A stretch of 64,000 nucleotides of DNA from Yinghuangia seranimata (GTDB lineage: Bacteria > Actinomycetota > Actinomycetes > Streptomycetales > Streptomycetaceae). Positions within the stretch are counted from its first letter, which is position 1, and every line of letters starts with the position of its first letter. The position numbers and the translations under genes were made by a program. The stretch covers positions 17,936 through 81,935 of the forward strand of contig NZ_JASAOI010000027.1 of the NCBI RefSeq assembly GCF_029953285.1. The letters are read 5' to 3'. The notes under the pieces are model-generated. The model was not told the DNA's origin. It saw only the letters and a list, made by a program, of their open reading frames with translations, and did not search any database. Positions 8,430 through 16,779 of the stretch are shown here, in pieces.

Positions 8430-9235
8430 CGGGCGGCTCCTGAGGTCTCCACCTCGCCGCGCAGCAGCATCCACAACTCGGCCTGCATGGCGGCGAACTC
8501 GGGGGAGGTACGGACGGCTCCGGTACGCGGGCGCTCGAACGGCGGGACCCGCTCGGCGATCACCCGCCCGGGGCGCGACGACATCACGAGGACGCGGTCG
8601 CCGAGGAGCAACGCCTCCTCCAGGCTGTGCGTCACGAACAGCACGGTGCGCCGGTCGGCCTGGCAGATCTCCAGGAGCTCGTCCTGAAGGATCGTGCGGA
8701 GCTGCGCGTCGAGCGCGGCGAACGGCTCGTCCATGAGCAGGATCTCCGGCTCCACGGCGAGCGCGCGGGCGATCGACACGCGCTGCCGCATGCCGCCGGA
8801 CAGCGCGGCCGGGTAGGCGTCGGCGAACTCCGCGAGCTTCAGGCGCGCGAGCCAGTCGCGGGCGCGCGCGTCGGCCTCCTTGCGGGGCACCCGCTGGATG
8901 TCCAGGCCGAAGCGGACGTTCGCCAGGACGGTCTTCCACGGGCTGATGCCGTAGTCCTGGAACACCATCGCGGCCGGGTGCGGCGTCCCGGCGGTGATCT
9001 CGACGCGGCCCTCGCTCGGCCGGACGAGCCCCGCGACGACGCGCAGGAACGTCGACTTGCCGCAGCCGGAGGGGCCCACGATGCAGCAGAACTCGCCGGT
9101 GCGGATGTCGAGATCGATCGGCCCCAGGGCGTCGACGCGTTTGGTGCCGCGGCCGAAGTGCCGTGTCACGCCCGTCGCGTGGATCTTGACAGGGGCGTCG
9201 GGAGGCGGGTTCCCGGACGGTGGGGTTTCGGTCAC
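8426..9235 (-). CDS. ABC transporter ATPase (SsuB/TauB type)
   Basis: A 269-residue nucleotide-binding subunit for the importer encoded downstream. Walker A is GPSGCGKST, the Q-loop is MVFQDYGISPW, the signature is LSGGMRQRVSIARAL, Walker B is ILLMDEPFAALD, and the switch His is in FVTHSLEEA. All catalytic elements are intact. GTG 9235 is preceded by GGGGAGG. It is the first gene of the three-gene operon. The class (sulfonate/nitrate/taurine) follows from the neighbours and overall likeness; the substrate is unproven. Confidence 0.94.
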   Translation of the reverse strand: MTETPPSGNPPPDAPVKIHATGVTRHFGRGTKRVDALGPIDLDIRTGEFCCIVGPSGCGKSTFLRVVAGLVRPSEGRVEITAGTPHPAAMVFQDYGISPWKTVLANVRFGLDIQRVPRKEADARARDWLARLKLAEFADAYPAALSGGMRQRVSIARALAVEPEILLMDEPFAALDAQLRTILQDELLEICQADRRTVLFVTHSLEEALLLGDRVLVMSSRPGRVIAERVPPFERPRTGAVRTSPEFAAMQAELWMLLRGEVETSGAAR

Positions 9236-9497
9236 CTGGTGTCCTCCCCGGCAGGGCGTGCTGGCGGCGTACTAGCGGCGTTCTGGCGACGTACTGACGA
9301 CGTACTTCGGCGCGTACCGGCGGATTTCGCGATCCCGAAAGGATCACCGACGGTGAACGGCGCGACGATATGACGGGGTGTCAGATGAGACAAGAGGGAT
9401 GAGCCGTTGGTCGACAAATGCACACCGACGTGCGCCGGCGTACGGCCGGAAAACGCGGGTCGTGGGTACGGAAGCGCGCGCGGTGTGGTTGGGGGTG

Positions 9498-9557
9498 CGA
9501 CGGGTGGTGCGTGCGGAGGGTCGACGGGTGGTGCGTGCGCGGGGTCGACGGGTGAGG
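9498..9557. repeat. 24-bp tandem repeat, about 2.5 copies
   Basis: Units starting CGACGGGTGGTGCGTGCG begin at 9498 and 9522; a partial third unit (CGACGGGTGAGG) begins at 9546. The first two units differ at two or three bases. Confidence 0.85.
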
Positions 9558-9674
9558 CAGGCTGGTACCCCGCGAGGTGGGTCTCCGACGTGGGTCTCCG
9601 GCGGGCGTCGGTAGGGGCGGTGGTTGCGGTGCGTGTGGTGCGACGTGGTCTGACCGGTACGGACCGGGTGCCTC

Positions 9675-9716
9675 GGGCGCGGCGTGAGATGCGTGGGGCG
9701 CGGCGTGAGATGCGTG
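9675..9716. repeat. 21-bp tandem repeat, two copies
   Basis: GGGCGCGGCGTGAGATGCGT occurs at 9675 and again at 9696, exactly 21 bp apart. Confidence 0.85.
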
Positions 9717-9787
9717 GCGGGAAAGCGTTCGGCGCCTTCGCCTATCAGCCGCCGGGGGAGGCGCCTGTCGGTGGGGTTCGCGGCCAC

Positions 9788-10336
9788 ATGCTCGGCACTG
9801 TGACGCGCGCGCTTGCTGCGTCCGGGTATCCGCGTGCTGAGGCCGACGCTCTGTTGTTTTCGCTGCGCGACGCGGTGCTCGGGGACGACGCGGACCGCGA
9901 CGCTGCCGCGGATGTCCTGGGCGGGGTGCCCGCGCGGACGTTGGTCGATCTCGACGAGCTCTCGCGGTCGGGTTCCGTCGAGGCGCTCGGCGGGCTCCGG
10001 GAGCGGCGTGCGCTGCTTCGGCGGACGGATCATCCGGCTGTCGCCGCGTTGTCGGGCATGGACGAGAACGGCGGACTGCGTGAGGAGGCCGTCGTCCGGC
10101 TCGCCGCGCGGCCCGGGCCGCTGGCTGCGGCCGTCCTCGCGCTGCGTACCGACGACTGGGTGGAACCGGTGCGGCGGCGGGCCCGGATCGCGCTCATGTG
10201 GCGGATGGAGGCGGAGGAGGCGGCGGTGATCCTGCCGCTGCTTGAGCTTCGACGGGGCCGTTCCCGCGCTTCGGGCGTCCTCGATGTGTACCGCGAGGCG
10301 TGTCGGGGTGACGGGCCCCGGCTGCACCGTTCCTGA
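9788..10336 (+). pseudogene. Truncated HEAT-repeat-like protein gene
   Basis: The frame from ATG 9788 gives 182 residues that resemble the N-terminal part of longer actinobacterial HEAT-repeat-like proteins (EEAVVRLAARPG, then ALRTDDWVEPVRRRARIAL). The frame ends after PRLHRS. The last five codons and the stop belong to the first bases of a dispersed repeat (copy C, from 10319), so the gene seems cut off where the repeat begins. No ribosome site precedes ATG 9788, and third-position GC is lower than in neighbours. It could still be expressed as a short protein; the HEAT assignment rests on recall of the family, not a search. Confidence 0.45.
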
Positions 10337-10620
10337 CCTGGTTTGTGGTTTTGGCCTGACGCCCCTCCCGCTCTTGGATTTTCCGCGCGGACGGCCCGCG
10401 CCTCAAGCCGATCCTGCCAACGCTTGGTCTGGTGGCCTGGTTCGGTTGCGGCTTGACCTGCGGGCCGTCCGCGCTGAACCACCTCGTACCTGGCGGGAGG
10501 GGCGCGGGGTGTGGACGCGCTTGTTTGGTTTCCCTGCCGGGCTGCGGTTTCGCTTGGGGTTCCGGGCGGGTTTTGTTGCTTGGTTTTGTTGCGCTGCCGG
10601 GGGTCGTTCCAGCGTGGGGC
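10319..10620 (+). repeat. Dispersed inverted-arm repeat, copy C
   Basis: About 300 bp with the same blocks, in the same order, as copies A and B near 17 kb. It begins GCTGCACCGTTCC, has a left arm (CCCCTCCCG ... TCCGCGCGGACGG ... CTCAAG, 10361-10407) and a right arm (GGCTTGAC ... GGGCCGTCCGCGC ... GGCGGGAGGGGCG, 10450-10505), and ends with GCCGGGCTGCGGT and CCAGCGTGGGGC. It is the most diverged copy and has small insertions before the end block. No protein is evident. The next 100 bp up to 10720 hold nothing recognisable. Confidence 0.7.
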
Positions 10621-10720
10621 CGCGCTTGTCCGACTCGGTCGGGGGCGCGGCCTCGACCCCCCATCACTTTGCCGTCACGTATGCGAATCACCAGAACTCC
10701 CTCATTGGGGGGTGTTCGCG

Positions 10721-11437
10721 TCACACTTGCGTCACTCGTGTTCTGGTGAGGACCGGCCACCACAGGATGCCTACTGCCAGGGCGAACGGGTGGCCGAAGG
10801 CGGCTACCGGGTCGTCCAGTTCGAGGACGTCGGGGATCAGGGTGGCGGCGATGAGCGCCAGGCCGAGCAGCCTGTGTCGGAGTGTGAGCAGGCCCATGAG
10901 GGCGCCTGCCGTCGCGTAGAGGCCGAAGCTCACGCCGACGTCGACGCGGTGGGCCGAGTCGTCCGGGAGGTGGTTGAAGCCCACCATGGCGGCGATGGGG
11001 AGTTCGGTGGCGAGGGTCGCGGCGATGTGGCCGGAGGCGAAGACCATGAGCAGGCGCCGGCCGCCGACGCGGCGTTCGAGCGGGGCGAGGATCAGGCTGA
11101 ACTGGACGGCGTAGAGCGTCCACAGTCCGCCGGCCGTCCACAGCGCGCTCGCGATCAGGACGCGGAGCGGGCTGTGCGTCAGGTGGTACGCGTCGGTGCT
11201 GGACCCGGAGACCAGTCGCTCGACGGTGTCCTCGGGCAGCATCCGCCGCAGCTGGGTGGTGACCAGCAGGACCGCGAGGTACCAGAACGTCACCGGCGTG
11301 CGCCGGGGGTGCGGTAGGACGGCCGCCGCGCGTCGGAGTGCCGTGGTTGCGGCGGCCGTGGTCGCGGCGAGTGCCGCTGTGCGGGTGTGCGCCGGCGGGT
11401 GTGCCGGCCGTGTGTCGGTGCCCGTGACTGTGGTCAC
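10721..11437 (-). CDS. Rhomboid-like integral membrane protein
   Basis: A 238-residue protein with about six membrane helices. The segment VDVGVSFGLYATAGALMG supplies a GxSxG-like Ser, and FGHPFALAVGILWW supplies a His on the last helix. This is the Ser/His arrangement of rhomboid-type intramembrane proteases; the TELPIAAMVGFNHLPDD loop is typical of the actinobacterial rhomboid-like group. GTG 11437 follows GGGAGGGG; longer in-frame starts would run into the TetR gene. It is divergent from a TetR gene across a region rich in inverted repeats, so TetR control is likely. Protease activity is inferred only; many family members are untested. Confidence 0.7.
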   Translation of the reverse strand: MTTVTGTDTRPAHPPAHTRTAALAATTAAATTALRRAAAVLPHPRRTPVTFWYLAVLLVTTQLRRMLPEDTVERLVSGSSTDAYHLTHSPLRVLIASALWTAGGLWTLYAVQFSLILAPLERRVGGRRLLMVFASGHIAATLATELPIAAMVGFNHLPDDSAHRVDVGVSFGLYATAGALMGLLTLRHRLLGLALIAATLIPDVLELDDPVAAFGHPFALAVGILWWPVLTRTRVTQV

Positions 11438-11451
11438 TGTGCGCCCCTCCC

Positions 11452-11533
11452 GTGCCAACGGTCGTAGGCCAACAACCGTTGGCACGAGTCTGCACCCGGT
11501 TTTATGGCGGGTCAACACGTGTTGGCCTACGCT
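11452..11533. promoter_or_regulatory. Divergent control region with three inverted repeats
   Basis: Between the rhomboid-like and TetR genes lie GTGCCAACGGT/ACCGTTGGCAC (11452-11462 and 11475-11485), GTAGGCCAACA/TGTTGGCCTAC (11464-11474 and 11520-11530), and the perfect palindrome CAACACGTGTTG (11513-11524). TACGCT at 11528-11533 lies 7 nt before the tetR ATG, a leaderless -10 box. The palindrome sits just upstream of that box and is the best TetR operator candidate. Confidence 0.6.
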
Positions 11534-11540
11534 TGTTGAG

Positions 11541-12173
11541 ATGAGAAGGACGTCACAGGACACGAAGTGCGCCATCCTCGCCGCCGCGCGCGAGCGCTTC
11601 GCGACCGACGGCTTCGAGCGTGCGACGATCCGGGCCATCGCCGCCGACGCGGGGATCGACCCGGCCATGGTCATGCGCTACTTCGGCAGCAAGGACAAGC
11701 TCTTCGCGGCCGCCGCCGAGTTCGACCTCGGGCTGCCCGGCCTGTCCGCCCTGCCTCCCGAGACCCTCGGCCGTGTGCTCGCCGAGCACTTCACGCGGCG
11801 CTGGGAGGACGACGAGGCCTTCATGGTGCTGCTGCGCACCAGCGTCACGAACGAGGAGGCCGCCGAGCGGCTGCGGGTCATCTCCCGGGAGAAGCTCTGC
11901 CCGATCGTCACGGCCGTGTGCCCCGACGCCGCGCAGGCGCAGCGTCGGGCCGGCCTGCTCGTCTCGCAGGTGCTCGGGTTCGCGCTGTGCCGCTACATCC
12001 TGCGCATCGGACCGGTCGTGGACATGACCCGCGACGAGGTCGTCGCGTGGCTCGCCCCCGCGCTGCAGCGCTGCCTCACCGGGCCGCTGGACGGCGCCTG
12101 GTCGCCGGAGTCGGTGTCGCCGGACTCGGTGGCGGCGCCGATGTGCGCGCCCGAGGCGGTCGCGGCCGGATAG
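11541..12173 (+). CDS. TetR-family transcriptional regulator
   Basis: A 210-residue one-component repressor. The N-terminal helix-turn-helix is clear (ILAAARERFATDGFERATIR, then MVMRYFGSKDKLFAAAAEFD, about residues 12-60). The C-terminal ligand domain has a TetR_C-type pattern (FMVLLRTSVTNEEAAERLR, LVSQVLGFALCRYIL). ATG 11541 lies 7 nt after a TACGCT box, so the message is probably leaderless. The CAACACGTGTTG palindrome over the promoter suggests autorepression and joint control of the divergent rhomboid-like gene. It converges with the Fur-family gene, ends 5 bp apart. The ligand is unknown. Confidence 0.93.
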   Translation: MRRTSQDTKCAILAAARERFATDGFERATIRAIAADAGIDPAMVMRYFGSKDKLFAAAAEFDLGLPGLSALPPETLGRVLAEHFTRRWEDDEAFMVLLRTSVTNEEAAERLRVISREKLCPIVTAVCPDAAQAQRRAGLLVSQVLGFALCRYILRIGPVVDMTRDEVVAWLAPALQRCLTGPLDGAWSPESVSPDSVAAPMCAPEAVAAG

Positions 12174-12177
12174 CGCG

Positions 12178-12594
12178 TCAGGCCTTGGCCTGGCAGTCGG
12201 GGCACAGCCCCCGGTAGGTGATCTCGACGTCCGAGATCCGGAACCCGAAGCAGTCGCCGGAGGGCGGGGCGTCGGTCGTCTCGTCCGCCGGAACATCGCG
12301 GATCGTCCGGCAGTTCGTGCACACCAGGTGGTGGTGCCGGTGGCGCGCGTTGGGGTCGTACCGCTTGGCGCGGCCGTCCGTGCTGACCTCGAGGACCTCA
12401 CCGAGCGCGACGAGTTCGCCCAGCGTGTTGTAGACGGTCGCGCGGCTGATCTCGGGGAGCAGCCGGCCCGCGCGCTCGTGCACCTCGTCGGCGGTGAGGT
12501 GGACGTGGTCGCCGTTCAGGACCTCGGCCACGACGCGGCGCTGCGCGGTGAGCCGCCATCCCCGGTCGCGGAGTCGTTCCAGAAGGTCGCTCAT
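12178..12594 (-). CDS. Fur-family peroxide/metal regulator (CatR/PerR-like)
   Basis: A 138-residue Fur-family repressor. The winged helix spans about residues 10-80 (LTAQRRVVAEVL, ISRATVYNTLGELV). The metal region has HRHHHLVC, CTNC and a C-terminal CPDC, so two CxxC structural zinc pairs are present. It is divergent from a catalase gene, the arrangement of the Streptomyces catR/catA and mycobacterial furA/katG loci, so peroxide-sensing repression of the catalase and itself is the likely role. TACCCT at 12602-12607 (minus strand), 7 nt before ATG, suggests a leaderless transcript. PerR versus FurA-type sensing cannot be settled from sequence. Confidence 0.88.
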   Translation of the reverse strand: MSDLLERLRDRGWRLTAQRRVVAEVLNGDHVHLTADEVHERAGRLLPEISRATVYNTLGELVALGEVLEVSTDGRAKRYDPNARHRHHHLVCTNCRTIRDVPADETTDAPPSGDCFGFRISDVEITYRGLCPDCQAKA

Positions 12595-12601
12595 GCGGGG
12601 A

Positions 12602-12660
12602 AGGGTACACCCGCGCCAGTCTTAGAACTAGTCTAAGTATTGAGCTAGACAAAATCTAAG
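12602..12660. promoter_or_regulatory. Fur/PerR-type operator region between regulator and catalase
   Basis: TTAGAACTAGTCTAA at 12622-12636 (flanked by C and G to give CTTAGA/TCTAAG arms) has the 7-1-7 palindromic layout of Fur/PerR boxes. A degenerate second copy (CTAGACAAAATCTAAG, 12645-12660) follows. The AT content stands out sharply. TACCCT at 12602-12607 is the -10 box of the Fur-type gene. Confidence 0.65.
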
Positions 12661-12727
12661 TTCGGATCTAGTTTGGCGATCGTTCCGCTGGCCGGGGGAG
12701 GTCCCCCGGGGTCCGAAGGGGAGAACA

Positions 12728-14197
12728 ATGACCGACCGCAACGCCTCGCGCGCCACCCTCACCACCGAGTCCGGCGCCCCCGTCGCCGACAACCAGAACT
12801 CCGCGCAGGCCGGCGTCGGCGGCCCGCTGCTGCTCCAGGACCAGTACCTGCTGGAGAAGCTCGCGCGGTTCAACCGCGAGCGCATCCCGGAGCGGATCGT
12901 GCATGCGCGCGGCTCGGGCGCGTACGGCTACTTCGAGGTGACGGCCGACGTCACGCGCTTCACCAAGGCCCACTTCCTGGCCGAACCGGGGCGCCGCACC
13001 GAGGTGTTCGCGCGGTTCTCGACGGTGGCGGGCAACCTGGGCGCGGCGGACGCGGTGCGCGACCCGCGCGGGTTCGCCGTGAAGTTCTACACCGAGCAGG
13101 GCAACTACGACCTGGTCGGCAACAACACGCCGGTGTTCTTCATCAAGGACCCGCTGAAGTTCCCGGACTTCATCCACACGCAGAAGCGCGACCCGTACAC
13201 GGGCGTGCAGGAGGCCGACAACGTCTGGGACTTCTGGTCCCTGTCGCCCGAGGCCACGCACCAGGTGACGTGGCTGTTCGGCGACCGCGGCATCCCCGCG
13301 TCGTACCGGCACATGAACGGCTACGGCTCGCACACCTACCAGTGGGTCAACGCCCAGGGCGAGGCGTTCTGGGTGAAGTACCACTTCAAGACCGACCAGG
13401 GCATCCGGAACCTGACCGCCGAGGACGCCGCAGCGCTCGCCGGCGCCGACCCCGACTCCCACCAGCGCGACCTCCACCAGGCCGTCGACGCGGGCCGGTT
13501 CCCGTCGTGGACGCTCAAGGTGCAGCTCATGCCGGTGGCGGACGCGGCCACGTACCGCTTCAACCCGTTCGACCTGACCAAGGTGTGGCCGCAGGCCGAC
13601 TACCCGCTCATCGAGGTGGGCCGGCTCGTGCTCGACCGCAACCCGGAGAACGTGTTCGCGGAGGTCGAGCAGGCCGCGTTCTCGCCGAACAACTTCGTTC
13701 CGGGCATCGGTCCGTCGCCCGACAAGATGCTCCAGGGACGGCTGTTCGCCTACGCGGACGCGCACCGGTACCGCCTGGGCGTCAACCACACCCAGCTGGC
13801 GGTCAACGCCCCGCACGCCACAGCCGCGAACAACCACGGCCGCGACGGCGCGATGGCGACCAACGCCGCGGGGCGCGCGAAGAACTACGAGCCGAACAGC
13901 TTCGGCGGCCCGTACGAGACCGGTGAGCCGGTCTTCGCGCCCGGCCAGGTGTCGGGTCGGACCGGCACGTTCGCCGCCCCCGCGCACGTGGAGGACGACG
14001 ACTTCGTGCAGGCCGGCAACCTCTATCGGCTCATGGGCGAAGACGAGCGCGCCCGCCTGATCGCCAACCTGGCGGGCTTCGTCGCCCAGGTCTCACGCGA
14101 CGACATCGTCGACCGCGCGATCGCCAACTTCCGTGCCGCGGACGCCGATTACGGCGACCGGCTGGAGGCCGCGGTCAAGGCCCTGCGGACCGGCTGA
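12728..14197 (+). CDS. katA: Monofunctional haem catalase
   Basis: A 489-residue small-subunit catalase that converts hydrogen peroxide to water and oxygen in the cytosol. The distal His is in [15 protein letters not shown] (about residue 59), the distal Asn is in VGNNTPVFF, and the proximal haem Tyr is in [14 protein letters not shown] (about residue 342). All catalytic residues are intact and the length is normal. ATG 12728 follows GGGGAG. The divergent Fur-family gene and the TTAGAAC palindrome upstream suggest peroxide-inducible expression. katA is a family-level name; this genome may have other catalases. Confidence 0.96.
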   Translation: MTDRNASRATLTTESGAPVADNQNSAQAGVGGPLLLQDQYLLEKLARFNRERIPERIVHARGSGAYGYFEVTADVTRFTKAHFLAEPGRRTEVFARFSTVAGNLGAADAVRDPRGFAVKFYTEQGNYDLVGNNTPVFFIKDPLKFPDFIHTQKRDPYTGVQEADNVWDFWSLSPEATHQVTWLFGDRGIPASYRHMNGYGSHTYQWVNAQGEAFWVKYHFKTDQGIRNLTAEDAAALAGADPDSHQRDLHQAVDAGRFPSWTLKVQLMPVADAATYRFNPFDLTKVWPQADYPLIEVGRLVLDRNPENVFAEVEQAAFSPNNFVPGIGPSPDKMLQGRLFAYADAHRYRLGVNHTQLAVNAPHATAANNHGRDGAMATNAAGRAKNYEPNSFGGPYETGEPVFAPGQVSGRTGTFAAPAHVEDDDFVQAGNLYRLMGEDERARLIANLAGFVAQVSRDDIVDRAIANFRAADADYGDRLEAAVKALRTG

Positions 14198-14208
14198 GCC
14201 CCGTGATC

Positions 14209-14248
14209 CGGTGGCCGGCCGGCGCCCTCGAGACCCGGCCGGCCACCG
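14209..14248. terminator. Bidirectional terminator between catalase and CBS gene
   Basis: A perfect 14-bp stem, CGGTGGCCGGCCGG (14209-14222) with its complement at 14235-14248, in the 54-bp gap between two convergent genes. Confidence 0.75.
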
Positions 14249-14251
14249 CAG

Positions 14252-14653
14252 TCATCCCACCAGTTCCGCGGCCCTGGCCTGCTCCTGCAGCGTGCAGCGC
14301 ACGATGTCGCGGACCGAGATGATGCCGACCACGTCGTCCCGGTCGAGGACGACGAGGTGCCGGAAGTTGCCGCGGGTCATGGCGGCGGCGGCGTCCTGGA
14401 GGGTCCAGTGCGGCGTCGCGAACACGACGTTCGACGTCAGGTGGTCGGCCGCGATCTCACGGTCGGGGTCCTGTTCGGACCCCAGCGAGACGAGGATGTC
14501 CCGTTCGGTCAGGATGCCGATCCCGCTGGTGTCGGGATCGATGACGACGGCGGCGCCGATCTGCCGGGCTGCCATGAGCCGGGCGGCGTCGCGCAGGGTG
14601 TGGGTCGGGCCGATGGTCAGGACGACCGTGCTCATGCCGTCGCGTACGAGCAT
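14252..14653 (-). CDS. Small protein with two CBS domains
   Basis: A 133-residue protein made of one Bateman module: CBS1 about residues 8-60 (TLRDAARLMAARQIGAAVVI, GILTERDIL) and CBS2 about 75-125 (TLQDAAAAMTRGNFRHLVVL, GIISVRDIV). CBS pairs bind adenine nucleotides and act as energy sensors or stability modules. No effector domain is attached, so it may act in trans. ATG 14653 is chosen because GGAGGTGG lies 8 nt upstream; GTG 14671 would place that site inside the gene. The ligand and partner are unknown. Confidence 0.88.
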   Translation of the reverse strand: MLVRDGMSTVVLTIGPTHTLRDAARLMAARQIGAAVVIDPDTSGIGILTERDILVSLGSEQDPDREIAADHLTSNVVFATPHWTLQDAAAAMTRGNFRHLVVLDRDDVVGIISVRDIVRCTLQEQARAAELVG

Positions 14654-14854
14654 GGTGCACCACCTCCACAAGGGGGTCGGGCCGGCGCCCGTGAGCCGGG
14701 TACGCGCCCTCGACGGCCCTGGAGACCCTTGAGAACGCGTTCACAAGTTCACAAGCGGATGCATTCTTATGGTCACACGGCCCTACCGACTGGCGAAAGC
14801 TTTGTCGGGATTTACCGAGAATTTCTTGCTATCGGAGTGGTTGGCTGACGCGGA

Positions 14855-15643
14855 TCAGGCGGGCTGCGTCAGGTACCCGAGCAGGTCCTCGTGCAGCAGG
14901 CCGTTGGAGGCCGCCGCGTCACCCTCGGCGGGGCTCGGAATCCCGGACAGCGACGTGAACTTGCCGCCCGCCTCGGTCACGATCACCGACAGCGCCGCCA
15001 GGTCCCACAGGTTGACCTCGGGCTCCGCGCACATGTCCACCGCGCCCTCGGCGACCAGCATGTACGACCAGAAGTCGCCGTACGCCCGGCTGCGCCACAC
15101 CGCGCGCGTCAGGTCGAGCATGTTGTCCAGCGCGCCCCGGTCCTCCCAGCCGCCCAGGCTCGAGTACGAGAACGACGCGTCCTCGACGCTCGCGACCTTC
15201 GACACGTGGATCCGCGACGCCTGCGACAGGCTGCGGCCGGTGAACGCGCCCGCGCCCTTCGAGGCCCACCAGCGGCGGCCCAGCGCCGGCGCCGACACCA
15301 GGCCCACGACGACCTCGTCGCCGTCCATCAGCGCGATCAGCGTCGCCCAGACCGGGACGCCGCGCACGAAGTTCTTGGTGCCGTCGATCGGGTCGATCAC
15401 CCAGCGGCGCGGGCCGTGGCCCGTCGCGCCGTACTCCTCGCCGAGCACCGCGTCGCGCGGCCTGGCACGGCCCAGCTGCGCGCGGATCAGCTCCTCGGCG
15501 GCCTTGTCCGCGTCGCTCACCGGCGTCATGTCCGGCTTGGTCTCGATCTTCAGGTCGAGCGCCTTGAAGCGGTCGAGCGTGGTCGCGTCGGCGGCGTCCG
15601 CGAGGACGTGGGCGAGGCGCAGGTCGTCGTCGTAGCCGGGCAT
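14855..15643 (-). CDS. hisN: Histidinol-phosphatase of the inositol monophosphatase fold
   Basis: A 262-residue Mg-dependent phosphatase. Metal-binding motifs are GEEYG (about residues 68-72), WVIDPIDGTKNFVRG (about 80-94) and NLWDLAA near residue 212, all intact. Actinobacterial HisN enzymes of this type dephosphorylate L-histidinol phosphate, the penultimate step of histidine synthesis. The next genes upstream and downstream match the order around S. coelicolor hisN (SCO5208), which supports this over a general inositol phosphatase. TAGTGT at 15651-15656 lies 7 nt before ATG 15643, so the message is probably leaderless. No other his gene is in the window. Confidence 0.85.
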   Translation of the reverse strand: MPGYDDDLRLAHVLADAADATTLDRFKALDLKIETKPDMTPVSDADKAAEELIRAQLGRARPRDAVLGEEYGATGHGPRRWVIDPIDGTKNFVRGVPVWATLIALMDGDEVVVGLVSAPALGRRWWASKGAGAFTGRSLSQASRIHVSKVASVEDASFSYSSLGGWEDRGALDNMLDLTRAVWRSRAYGDFWSYMLVAEGAVDMCAEPEVNLWDLAALSVIVTEAGGKFTSLSGIPSPAEGDAAASNGLLHEDLLGYLTQPA

Positions 15644-15650
15644 GGCGCGA

Positions 15651-15656
15651 ACACTA
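15651..15656 (-). promoter_or_regulatory. -10 box of hisN (leaderless)
   Basis: TAGTGT on the minus strand ends 7 nt before the hisN ATG, so transcription should begin at or next to the start codon. Confidence 0.55.
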
Positions 15657-15815
15657 GCCGCTCCGGGGCGGGCGCTGCCACGCGGGCACGGGGTGGCGTG
15701 GGGGCGCACCGGGGGCGGTCGGCCGACCGGCGCCCTTTCGCGGCGTCCGTGACGCCTCGTACGCTTCGGGTGCACTCGGGTGTGCAGCGTGACGGCGGAA
15801 GGGGTCGGGGCCTCG

Positions 15816-16559
15816 ATGGCACTGTTCGGGGTCGGGCGCGGGCGTGCGCGCGACAAGGAAGCGTTCCAGGTGCCGGCGCTGGTGGCCCCGCGCCGCAGTC
15901 TCGACGGCTGGACGCTGGACGGCACAACGCTCGCGGCCCGGTTCGCCGGTGAGGACCTGCGCGAGCTCGGCACTCTCCTGCACGGCGTGAGCGCGGGGAT
16001 GGACACCCCGTGGACCTACGAACGCGCCGCCGACCTGCTCGAACGCGGCGGCGAACGCCCCCAGGCCCTCGCGGTCCTGGAAGCCTGGTTCGCCCTTCCC
16101 TCGGCCGTACGGGACGCCCACCCCGTGCAGACGAAGACCCTCGGCCGCCGCCGCCAGCGGCTCCGTAAGCGCCTCGGCGCGATCCCGGAGCCCTCGACCA
16201 GCCCCGAGTCCCCGTCGGTCACGAGCGCTGTGCCGAGCGGGCCCACGCCGCCGAAGCAGGCCACCGCGTCGCCGGAGCCCGCCCCGGCGCCTGCCGCCGA
16301 GCCCGCGGTTCCGCCGAAGCCGACGACGACCCCTCCGGCGCCGACCGCGAAGCCGGATCCCGAATCGGCCCCGGCGATCCCTGCAAAGCCCGCCGAACCG
16401 CTGGCGGCCACGCTGCCGCCGCTTCCGCCCCTGCCACCGCTTCCGCCCCTCCCCGCCACCCCGCCGCCTGCGGCGGACGCGACCGACGACGGGAAGGCGT
16501 CGGACGACGACGGGAAGGCGCCGGACGCCAGCGAGGACGAGAGCACGTCCGAGGACTGA
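15816..16559 (+). CDS. Conserved actinobacterial protein with a Pro/Ala-rich tail
   Basis: A 247-residue protein of unknown function. The first 125 residues look folded (LDGWTLDGTTLAARFAGEDL, then LGRRRQRLRKRLG at about 118-130). The rest is disordered: Pro/Ala-rich with a short PPLPPLPPLPPLP run and an acidic end (DDGKASDDDGKAPDASEDE). There is no signal peptide or membrane segment. ATG 15816 fits the start of the conserved part; in-frame GTGs at 15780 and 15789 are possible, and a TACGCT box at 15760 could give a short leader. It is divergent from hisN. Confidence 0.75.
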   Translation: MALFGVGRGRARDKEAFQVPALVAPRRSLDGWTLDGTTLAARFAGEDLRELGTLLHGVSAGMDTPWTYERAADLLERGGERPQALAVLEAWFALPSAVRDAHPVQTKTLGRRRQRLRKRLGAIPEPSTSPESPSVTSAVPSGPTPPKQATASPEPAPAPAAEPAVPPKPTTTPPAPTAKPDPESAPAIPAKPAEPLAATLPPLPPLPPLPPLPATPPPAADATDDGKASDDDGKAPDASEDESTSED

Positions 16560-16779
16560 GCGACGGCGCGCCCGCGACCGCTGCGTCGGGCCCGGTGGCG
16601 CGGATGAGGTCGCGGACCGTCTGGCTGAAAGCCGTTGCCGGCCTTCCGGCCGGCCCAAGGCCGTTGCCGGACTCAGGCGTTGATCGGGCCCGTGCTCTCG
16701 CGTAGCGAGCGGGCCGCCCGGCCGTCGAAGGCGGCCAAGGCCTCGGCTGTTGCGGCGTGGCCGTCGAAGACCTGCACCG
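16560..16779. other. Non-coding flank of repeat copy A
   Basis: No gene is seen. It has short GC-rich inverted segments (GCCGTTGCCGG repeated at about 16631 and 16661; GCCGGCCTTCCGGCCGGC) that may form hairpins. The 3' end of the Pro-rich protein gene could terminate here. Confidence 0.5.

Larger units (their letters stand above)
9236..9787. other. Gene-poor stretch with tandem repeats
   Basis: No convincing gene is seen. An open frame runs through from TTG 9407, but its first 125 codons translate to repeats such as GGATGGACGGSTGGACAGS, not a recognisable fold. Two sets of short tandem repeats occur (9498-9557 and 9675-9716). The upstream end should hold the ABC operon promoter (minus strand). 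Confidence 0.6.
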
